From NCBI RefSeq assembly GCF_018320785.1, contig NC_054878.1:43747023-43811022 (forward strand): 64,000 nucleotides of DNA, written 5' to 3'. The notes under the pieces were generated by a model, which did no database searches, was not told where the DNA came from, and saw nothing but the letters and a program-made list of their open reading frames with translations. Origin of the DNA: Cheilinus undulatus. Taxonomy: Eukaryota; Chordata; Actinopteri; Labriformes; Labridae. Position numbers and translations under genes: made by a program. This document shows positions 55,006 to 64,000 of the stretch, one piece after another; the stretch's first letter is position 1, and every line of letters starts with the position of its first letter.

Positions 55006-58000
55006 ATGGCTCTGTTGGGGTTGATCTTCATTTTTGTGCTCCAGTTTGGGGGTAACTACTCTTTTTCTATGATTTATCTTTACATGTGTTAAAGTGTGTC
55101 ATGGTATAGATGTGCAAATGTATGCTGATGATTGTGTTTAATATAAACATGTAAAATCAGCTGAGCTAGCAGCTAAGGAGTTAGTGGTCAGTCATGTCTG
55201 AGGTCTAATCTGAGCAGGACTAAAGGTTTGTTCTTCTGCTGTCAAAGCTCTTACATGTTTATAGGATTATTGTATTGACGGGCTGCAGAGCAGTGAAGGG
55301 TTAAGACTTTTGCCTCACAGCATGAAGGTTCCTGGTTCTTCACTCGTGTATGTGTGGGTTCTCTCTGACACTCTGGCTTCCTTCCACCACAAAAACATGC
55401 TTGTTAGGCTAATTAGTGACTCTAAATTGGCTGTAGGTGTGAGTGTGAGAGTGCCTGGTTGTTTGTGTTTGCATGTCAGCTCTGTTTCTGACTGGTGATC
55501 CATCCAGTCCAGGTTGTACCCCAGTTCTTGCCCAGTGACAGCTGGGATAGGCTCCAGCCCCCTGTGAACCTGAAGGGGATAAGTGGTGTACAAAATGGAT
55601 GAATGCATCGTGTTTTAAAACATGGGAGGGTTCATTTTGTCAGCTATTTTAAATTTAGTTTAAGTCTTAGTTGTAAGGTTAAATGTTCTAGAGTTTCATT
55701 AAAGGTTTTAGTTTCTCGCTCTTGCTTTGGAACTTCTAGCAGTTTCTACTTTTTGTATTGTATTATTTCTATAAGTCTCTCCTTTAGCCCCTTTCTGATG
55801 GCCTTGACCTCAAATATCTTAATAACCTACGCTTTAGAATTTACACTGAGAGATTAAAATATCTGGGAATAAATATTAGAAGAAGCCAAAATCTTCTGAC
55901 CTAAATGATCTTAACTTCGCACAATAAGTCAGGAAATGTTTAATCGATTGTTTCTTTGTTGTAGCAATGCTGCTTGGCTATAAATATTATACTGTTGGAA
56001 AGCCTGTTTATTTCCCTTTTTTAAATGGTGCCACATTTGTAAAGAACATGCATTTGTGGGATGAGCAGCAGTGCCATTGTGATTAAAATATCGGTTTATG
56101 AGATTTGGCTATCATTGACTTCTGTTTATATTTAAATTGTACACAGTGTCCCAACTTTTTTGGAATTGGGATTATAATTTTTCACCCCCTAATAAAACGA
56201 AGGTTGTACAAGCCACAGGTTAAAAATCAGTTAGAGCAAAACTACAGTGTGCATGAACACAGCAGAGTATGTGGAATTATTGGGTAAAGACATTATCCAC
56301 CAAATCTGTAGATTTATTTTCATCTTTGTCAGCTCTTCAGAGATCAGATGTTAATGTCCAGAGAGATTCTGTGAAGTTTGATGTGAGGTTGGTTTCTGAC
56401 ACTTCTTCTTCTCTTTGTGTCTTTCCAGTGGTCAACAGTCAAGAGAAGATTTATCGCATCCTCCAACCTGAACAAGACGCCACCCTGCCCTGTGGCTCTC
56501 CGTCATCCTCTGGACCTCTGCAGTGCTCTGGTATTTCATGGCTTTATAACAGAGATCCATCAGAGACCGTTATGGAGGCAAGCAGTGGGGAGGTGAAGCA
56601 GACGTCGTCCCGAGCCGACCGGCTGAGTTTGGACTCCAACTGTTCTTTGGTCATGAAACGTGTCACTGCTGAGGATGTTGGTCTCTACACGTGTCGACAG
56701 AATTATTCTGATCCTTACGATGTAAATGTGTATCTCAGTCTTTTTACTGGTAAGTCTCATTTCTGTGATGATCACAACGGATTTTACGCACACTTATGGA
56801 CCAAAAGATTGCATTGTGTCCAACCTTCCATCTGCTGGTTTTGGTTTATCACCAGTACTATTATCAGACCTTATACCACTCTAGTCACGATTGTTTGGTC
56901 ATAAATAGAAAAAGGAGAAACTTGTCAGGGTCTTGTTTGGGTGTCCCTAACATTCCATCAGATGTCAGAGCTTTTCCAACTAAATTTTGATCTTTTTCTT
57001 TCAGTCTTTCCGACACTGACTCGCTCTGATCCATGGAGCCCCATTGAAGTCAGATTAGAGTGTTCTCTGTTGAGATACAGAGGTTTGAGTTCCTGTCAAC
57101 CAAACAGTCTCCGCTGGGTGAATGAGACAGGAGCTGTGATTACTGACGGTGTTACAGAGAGTTCCAGACATGCAGACTGTTTCTCTGACCTGAATGTGAC
57201 GCAGCAGATCGGCAACATCGGGAAATTCAGGTGCCAGTCTGTTAACGAGGAGAACAATGTGGAGATACAGGCCGACTACACACCTTTCCAAACACGTAAG
57301 ATCACATGATAAATCTAATGAGAGAAAGCTGAGTTTCACTTTGACCCAAACATGGCTGTCAGACCCACTGTACACTTCAAAAAAATCCCCCATTTGGACC
57401 CCCTCACTTTGACTGGGTCACAACTGTCTGTGCTACTTTCAGTCAAATCTAATCCTCAATAGAACGATTAAACTAATGAAACTCCCCACCACACTTTTAC
57501 TGCTACCCTGTAATCCTTCTGCTTTCTCACTGAGAGAACGTCTGCTTTAGAGAAACTCCACGTCCCATTTTCACTGAAACCTGTAGTCTGCCTGTGTAAC
57601 GAGCTATTCAATTACAAATTCAACTGGGCCAAATTTTAAAATCATAAAAAGTAGCTGGGCCGGACATGTTCAGCTCCCAGTAAGCAGCTGGCAATGTCAA
57701 ATTTGGACCCAATACAGATCAATTTGATGAAAAATATGCACTTTTTATTCATCGTCTCCTTTTAAAACATGACAAAAGCCAATCAAAAAGAGCAAAAAAA
57801 CACAAAAAAAGAGCTGAACATCACCTTAGGTAGTGGAAATGTTTATACACTTGAATAAAAATAAAATAAGTTAAATGAAAACATGAAATGAAGTTCTGTA
57901 AAAAAATAATTTTGGTCACATCTTATAAACTACATAAAGGCTACATTTTCACAGTTGTCACTCCAGTTGAAAAGGACATGTTTTACACTCCGTACTATGA

Positions 58001-61000
58001 GGCTACTTCTGTGGATCTGAAATACTGGCATGACCACAGGCTGGGCCACTTGGGGGCTGGTTCTGTGTCGCATGTGGCCCCCAGGCCTCTAATTTAATAG
58101 GCCTGACTTTGACCATAAATCACCTAAACTGTCACCACAACTCTGACTTTTATCTAAATGTTGGCAATAAACTCACCTGTTGCTTCTAACCTTGTTTTTG
58201 TTCACTTACAATCAGCCACAATGTTTGGTGAGTGAAGCATGAATGCTAGAAAACAGAGTACCTCTGTGACTGTTGAGTGGTCTTCAGAGTGACTCTGTGA
58301 CTGTTGAGTGGTCTTCAGAGTGACTCTGTGACTGTTGAGTGGTCTTCAGAGTGACTCTGTGACTGTTGAGTGGTCTTCAGAGTGACTCTGTGACTGTTGA
58401 ATGGTCTTCAGAGTGACTCTGTGACTGTTGAGTGGTCTTCAAAGTGACTTCATGCTCATTTATAAGCTTTGCTTCCTCTGACATCATTATATCATATACA
58501 GTTGCAAAAGTGTGATGCATCACTAAATCCTCCTTGTCATCACCATTGTAGAGTGTTTGTGAAATTTCTCTTCATGTATGAACACAGAAATGCTTTTATG
58601 GCTCCTACAGCCCTGAATTTATTATGTACTAGCTCATAATGTGCCACACATCCTGGAGGATAACAAGAGCCTTTATCTTCTTCTTAGAAACGATTACATC
58701 TATTTTTTAGTTTTTACTCAGAAACTTCATCCTGTTAACACTCCTGTGTCATCCATCAGCTGTGCATTTCAGATGATGGCTTGATTTAGCTGCAGCGGCT
58801 CGGTTCAGACTCTAGAGAGATGCTCTCCTTATCTCTGATGTTATGATAAAGAGTCAGTACAGAGTTTTGCAAGAGTTTCTAAAAACTAAAAAATAAAAAA
58901 AAAAGACGTGCACATCAGTAAATGGGTGCTGGATTCGAAAGAAAAGCAGAGAGAAAACTAAGTGGTCTGGAAGGAAGCTCACGTTTTCAAGCATTTATTT
59001 GCAAGAAGTGATGTTTGAAACCAACGTGTTCTTCCTCAGACTGGTGAATGTTTCTGAGTCGCCATTTTAATAACCATGGGTAAGCTTGAGTCGGCAGTCT
59101 GTGGTGTACCAGCTGTGTTTCTCACTCCTCATCATCTCTCTGCAGGAACACGGTGTAAGACAACCACTAAAGTTGACATCGTCCTGCTAGTGGACGATTC
59201 CGCGAGTATCACCCATGAAAACTTCAGAACCATCCTCCGCTTCATCGCTGGCATAGCAGTAAAGTTTGACATCGGCCCTGACAGAGTTCAGATCGGTAAA
59301 ACTTTCACCTTAGTCAGACCAAACTGGTCTCAACATTCCTGTTTTAGCCGTAGAACAGATGAGATCACATGATCTTCACCTTCCTCATCCATAGTTTTGA
59401 CTGTTTTATAACTGGTTTTGAAAACTGTGCTATGGATGAAACAGGTTTTCTCTATGTTGGTGCATCAGAGTCACTTTTTATTTCCTGTGATTTTTTACCC
59501 CTCACTGTGTCTTTTCTGCAGGTCTGACTCAGTACAGTACTAGACCAAGGATCCAGTGGCACCTGAACACCCACAGAACCAAGGAATCCCTGCTGAATGG
59601 TGTTAACAAGCTGCAGCAAATAGGAGGCTACACCTACACAGGTAAGAAGAGCACTGTGGGATTACATGGTCAATCTAGTGTTGTCAGGGTACCAGATTGT
59701 AGAAAACTCCCAGTTCACTTTAAGAACTGCAGCTCCCAGCATCCCTTGCAGGTCATGTGACGCTCCTCACTCACCTCTGCAGTAAAGAGTAAAATGGCAG
59801 CAGCTCATGCAGACTAAGTTCACAACCGTCTTTTTTGCCTTCTGTGACAACTGGTGTACGTCTATATGAATAACCACACACACACACACACACACAAAAA
59901 AATACAAATCTCCATAGTCTTATGTTACCTTATTCATCATTACCTACTTGCTCCATGCTGTTTTCATCCACTCTAAAGTCTACTGTGCCATCCTGGTGAT
60001 TACAGAATTAAAGAACTGATTGAGTTACTCTCTGGACTACCGTATATTCCTTCTGACAGAGGAAGAACTCAGTGATGGCACTAACCTACCAGCTATCAGA
60101 TGCACCCTGTGCTTTACACCGATTTTTAAATTCTGATCTGATTCTGGTAAAAATCAATATCAGTACATGTTTAAATACCACAGAAACTAATGTAGAAGTC
60201 AGATCTTTCAGACAAACTCTTGTGCACAGTCTACAGTACACAACTTTGTTGTAATGGAGGTTTAAAGGACTGTAGGGATCTACTAGCTGTCTGGATCTCA
60301 AATCTCCAAACTTCGCTCCAGGTGTGTCTGTTAGCACACAGATGAGGACGACTTCTCTCCTTTTAGAGCTTTAATGAATCTTTGCAACAGTACAAACATG
60401 GGTCTGCAACATTTGTAAGTGTGAGTGGTTCTGCAAAGAAATACTATATTCAGTTCTAAAATATTAATGCATTAAACAGTGCATACCAGTATACATACAT
60501 TCAAAATATGTGCATTAAATAATAACGTATCCCAGAGCATGTAAATATAACATGTTAAAGTAAGTTGCAGCAATCTCTGCTGCATGTTTCAAGTATTTCA
60601 AACTTAAACTTTGAAATAATATGCTTAATAAACAAATAAAGACCCTTTGAGCTGTCATTTAACAAGTTTAGCTAAAGCTGACATGATGCTCAAACACGTG
60701 CTCAAAGTCGGCAAAGTTTATACACAAACATGAATCACAGCGTGAACATTATAACTTACAGGTCTCGTGGACGCACACACACTTGTATGGGAACTTAAGT
60801 CCATGAATCGTGCGTTCAATCATCGAAGCATAAGCCGCTGATCCCTTACGCTTCTCCACACTGCACTCACACTGCGCGCTCTCGCTCTAGCTATCCAGCA
60901 CGTGCTCCCAGAGTATACAGCGCTTGCACCCGCTCGCTCCCACTCACAGCCGCACACGTAACTGGATCATCAGGAGTCTTAACTGCCTTTTGTACATTTG

Positions 61001-63868
61001 TATTTATTGTTTTTTTTTGGTGTAATTGAGAAGTCCCACCACCAGATCCTTGGTGTCAAGCTCCTCTATCATGTCTGGGTCGAGCGGGGCGCCCTGGTTG
61101 CCCACGTTCAGGGAGGTGTGTATTTGTATCTGTATTTTTTAGACCCTCTCTACTTTCACATCCAGAGACTTTTTCAAATCAGCACAGAGAAGTGGAGAAC
61201 AGAGAGAGAAACTAACTGAAACTAACTTTTCTGTTGTGTCTGCTTCTTCCTCTTCTTTGTTGGTTGTTCATAGCAGTTGGGTTGTATTTGTATAAAAAAT
61301 AATAATTAAAAGAACAGAAACGAGTTGACCATCTGAGTAAACCTCTGACCTCCTCTCTTACAGGATGCGCTCTGACACACATCCTGGAGAATGACTTCCA
61401 ACCCAACGTTGGGATGCGAGAGGATTCACAAAAAATTGGTATCCTCTTTACGGATGGAATGTCCCAGGACGACGTTATCATGCCGTCACAAAACCTGAGG
61501 GATAATGGCATCGAGCTGTATGCCATCGGTGAGATTTTTTAATGAGTATTTGGTATCACAGTTAAGAGAATTCAGTGATACAACAAGGTTTGAAAATTAT
61601 ATAACACATCAGAAGCATACTTGAGGTACCAAACACACTGAGTTGAAATTTAATCAATCAATAAGACTTTATTTAGCATTTTTCAAACAAAAACAAAACA
61701 ATGTAGCACAAAGTGCTTTACAAACAGAAATATAAATAAAAGGAAACATGAACCTTACTAAACCATTAAGTTGTTTGGAGTGAAGTTCCTGGAGCTAAAA
61801 GTTCCTGGGACTTTTGGTCAAAAAGTGTCTCAGGTGGCCACTGGAGGTGGCAGCATGACTCACAGGCTGTTGGTCTTCACTTCACCATCATGAATTAAAA
61901 GTTAAACTGACATATTTCAGCTAACAGGGTTACAACCTCCCAGTGTTAATTTCGTCGACTAAAACTATGACTAAAAATGTTTGTCGACAGCCTTTTTTTC
62001 CATGACTAAAACTAGACTATAACTAACCAAAATAGATCTGTGATGACTAAAATTGACAAAAACTGAGTCTAGTTTTCGTCAAGATGAATAAAACTAGACT
62101 AAAATGTAATGTAGTTTTCGTCTGATGTTCTGAATCCGTTATATTTCCCCTCTGTGGGTAAATCTCTCAAACACAAAGCAGCAGTAGCTATTCTGCCTCT
62201 CAGCTGTAGAAAGCAGGGACCCCAGGTTTGACGGGGTGAATAGAACATACTACCGTGATTTGGTACCAGATTTAGGCAAGAGAATTTGAATGAAACACAA
62301 GAGACTTGTGCCCTATAAAGAGGATCAGCACTCAGTGAAGAAATCCCTAATCCATTACTATTTGCCTCCACAAGTCAACCGTGCAGGCTGATAGGTAGTA
62401 AGAAACCTGCACTTCACAGGGGTTGTCAAGTGTGAACCCTCTTTCGTCAGTGTTTCGTCCAGTTAGTCCCACAACACCTCCAGAGGGCTGAACAAGGATC
62501 TCAAGCGTCCCAGAGCCACCCCCCTCCATGCCAGCTCTCACCACCCACCATGCCAACGCGCAGACATCATCTTACAGATCTTACCACATGGCCCAAACAG
62601 CCTCAACAGCATGCCACCTTCAACAGACCCAGGCTCCATTTCAGCAGGGACCCCAGGTTTGACAGGACATACTTCCATGATTTGGTACCAGATTTAAGCA
62701 AGAGCATAAATGCTTGGATTAAAAGTAAAGACTAAATTGTAAGGACTTTCTATGGACTAAAACTAGACTAAAACTAAAAAGGACAGAAATAACTAAAATG
62801 TGACTAAATCTAAAATGCATTTCATTTAACGACTAAATCTAAAGCTAAAATTAAAAATACCTGCCAAAATTAACACTACAACCTCCACATGGTGAAACAG
62901 AAGGTTCTAGAAGAACCACAGAGCTTCTCTGAAACTGCACAGTGTGGACTTTACTGAACACAAGAGAAATCTTCACAAAGGCTTGTGTTGTTTGTTCTAT
63001 TGTAAATAGATCTTTGGTTAATAATGAGATATTGGGAAGGCTTTACTTTAAACAGTTTGTTCATTTGTATGTTAGAATTTGGTCGTCAAAATTCTTCTGG
63101 TAGTCTTTAGGTAGATAGCATAATGTTTGTTTCTCAACTTACTAACCACAGTTTTCTCTCAGGTGTGGGTGCTGCTTATCTGAGGGAGTTGAAGTCCATT
63201 GCCTCTGACCCACATGACACTCACGTGTACTACGTCAGTGACTTTGATGATCTGCTGCACATCTTCACCAATTTCACTGACAACCTGTGTGACAGCATCA
63301 AGGGTCCAGGTAAGGAGGGAGACTCAACATGACCCACTTATGAAAATCTACAACAAACTTGTAGACTTCAGTGATGCAGGAGTGTTTTTCCTGACAGTGG
63401 CTCTTTGACTCCTAAGAGTTAAAATTCTTCAATGTTAGGATTAAATGTTTGTGATTTTGCTCTCTTGATTTATATTTCAAAATCATTTCTGACTCAAATG
63501 GAGCTCAGCCCCTGAAGTTTTCAGCCTCCTCTTTCTTCTTTTTCCAGTACGCAGCAGTCAAACAGACTTCTATCACTTCTCCCTACCTGAACAAGACGTC
63601 ACCCTGCCCTGTGGTACTCCGTCCCCCTCTGGACCTCTCCCATGCTCTGACATGTCCTGGTTTTATAGCAGAGCTTCATCAGAGGCTTTTACTGAGGCCA
63701 ACGAAGGAAAGGTTAATCCCAGGTCCCTCCGAGCTGGTCGGCTGAGTTTGGACTCCGACTGTTCTTTGGTCATCAGATGTGTCACTGATGAGGATGTTGG
63801 TCTCTACACGTGTGGCCGTAATTATGATGATCGTTACAGCGTCAGAGTGTATCTCAGTCTGTTTTTAA
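55006..63868 (+). CDS. Copy 5: Ig-Ig-vWA-Ig receptor, 3' end beyond the window
   Basis: Exons 55006-55051, 56429-56749, 57005-57295, 59146-59295, 59522-59641, 61364-61528, 63163-63309, 63548-63868, all phase 1 and open. Leader [15 protein letters not shown]. vWA MIDAS is complete: [30 protein letters not shown]. vWA exon 3 starts GCALTH, with a Cys where copy 2 has Arg. Ig-V B has [11 protein letters not shown], an extra Cys replacing Arg. The Ig-C B, TM and tail exons should lie just right of 64000. Introns carry two LTR-like insertions, a hAT element and a 31-bp minisatellite. Confidence 0.8.
55280..55609 (+). mobile_element. tRNA-derived SINE, intron 1 of copy 5
   Basis: Same family and place as 8886-9217: head GGGCTGCAGAGCAGTG, body CAGCTGGGATAGGCTCCAGC, tail AAAATGGATGAATG. 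No hAT or LINE insertion follows it here. Confidence 0.7.
56429..57295 (+). CDS. Copy 5 Ig pair A
   Basis: Ig-V 56429-56749 ([27 protein letters not shown] with an NYS sequon) and Ig-C 57005-57295 ([21 protein letters not shown]). Its last codon pairs C with GA, giving Arg instead of Gly at the vWA junction. Confidence 0.85.
57602..58105. mobile_element. hAT-like non-autonomous insertion
   Basis: Starts CTATTCAATTACAAATTCAA and ends CTAATTTAATAGGCCTG; the ends are partly inverted. Copy 4 holds a shorter derivative (45530-45635) and copy 2 has none. Class inferred from terminus style only. Confidence 0.4.
58261..58450. repeat. 31-bp minisatellite, about six units
   Basis: GTGACTGTTG starts at 58266 and recurs every 31 bases; the unit contains GAGTGGTCTTCAGAGTGACTC. 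Copies 2 and 4 have a single related unit, and copy 3 carries about one and a half at its deletion junction (36965-37010). Confidence 0.9.
59146..61528 (+). CDS. Copy 5 vWA exons 1-3
   Basis: 59146-59295 ([20 protein letters not shown]), 59522-59641 ([25 protein letters not shown]) and 61364-61528 ([29 protein letters not shown]). All MIDAS residues are kept, with different surrounding loop residues from copies 2 and 4. Confidence 0.86.
59698..60119. mobile_element. Unclassified insertion, vWA intron of copy 5
   Basis: About 420 bp between GTACCAGATT and GATTTTTAAATTCTG, which are contiguous in copies 2 and 4. GATT may be the target duplication. Contains (CA)n at 59874-59896. No ORF. Confidence 0.45.
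60250..60996 (+). mobile_element. Solo LTR-like insertion, vWA intron of copy 5
   Basis: 747 bp from TGTAATGGAGG to TTTTGTACA, flanked by a perfect 5-bp duplication TTTGT (60245-60249, 60997-61001). Copies 2 and 4 show the empty site. TG..CA ends plus a 5-bp duplication fit an LTR retrotransposon. Confidence 0.65.
61941..62878. mobile_element. hAT non-autonomous transposon (938 bp)
   Basis: 8-bp duplication CAACCTCC at 61933-61940 and 62879-62886. Ends CAGTGTTAATTTCG and AAAATTAACACTA form inverted repeats. The empty site (TTACAACCTCCACATGG) is present in copies 1, 2 and 4. No transposase; an internal block (GACCCCAGGTTTGAC) occurs twice. Confidence 0.88.
63163..63868 (+). CDS. Copy 5 vWA exon 4 and Ig-V B
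   Basis: 63163-63309 ([33 protein letters not shown]) and 63548-63868 ([36 protein letters not shown]). vWA exon 4 shares VSDF with copy 1 but other residues with copy 2, a patchwork across copies. The sequence to 64000 is intron. Confidence 0.84.
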
Positions 63869-64000
63869 GTAAGTCTCATTTCATTATCATCAGTTTAAAG
63901 TATTGCACAGCGCTCAACCTCAGAAACATCAGTTATCATCTGACAGACAAGACTTTAGACTTCCAGTGTAGCCAGCAGATATCTGATATGTGGGCTTAAC

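Overview
The window looks like nuclear DNA of a teleost fish, probably a spiny-rayed one. Genes are split into short exons with GT/AG introns. The mobile elements are those typical of teleost genomes: an L1/Tx1 LINE, L2 and Rex3-like LINE pieces, hAT and Tc1 DNA transposons, tRNA-derived SINEs, gypsy remnants and solo LTRs. No bacterial, phage, rRNA or CRISPR feature was seen.

The backbone is a head-to-tail array of five paralogous plus-strand genes (called copies 1 to 5 here) for a type I membrane protein. The fullest copy has the order signal peptide, Ig-V-like, Ig-C-like, von Willebrand factor A (vWA, four exons), Ig-V-like, Ig-C-like, transmembrane, short acidic tail. Copy 2 (8612-26292) can be read through twelve exons as about 689 residues with a complete MIDAS metal site. 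Copy 5 (from 55006) has the same plan but runs off the right edge. Copy 4 (41378-51438) has lost vWA exon 3. Copy 3 (32976-38675) has lost the first Ig pair and the whole vWA. Copy 1 (left edge to 1277) has lost the second Ig pair and the transmembrane exon. Nearly every exon is symmetric phase 1-1, so each of these losses keeps the frame.

The copies do not differ evenly. Ig exons and introns are almost identical, while the vWA exons carry many replacement changes. The vWA resembles those of FACIT collagens (type XII/XIV). The transmembrane segment holds a conserved arginine, and the tail has no ITIM or ITAM. This suggests a recently expanded, adaptor-coupled recognition receptor family whose variable face is the vWA; that function is inference.

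Layout: 1-1277 copy 1 end; 1278-7760 repeats and relics; 7760-26292 copy 2, with an L1/Tx1 LINE nested in a hAT element in intron 1 and LINE pieces before vWA exon 4; 26293-31950 3' flank with gypsy and Tc1 elements; 31950-38675 copy 3 with a ZBED-like hAT remnant; 38676-41040 flank and minisatellite; 41040-51438 copy 4; 51439-54990 flank with an inserted foldback element; 55006-64000 copy 5 with two solo LTR-like insertions and a hAT element.
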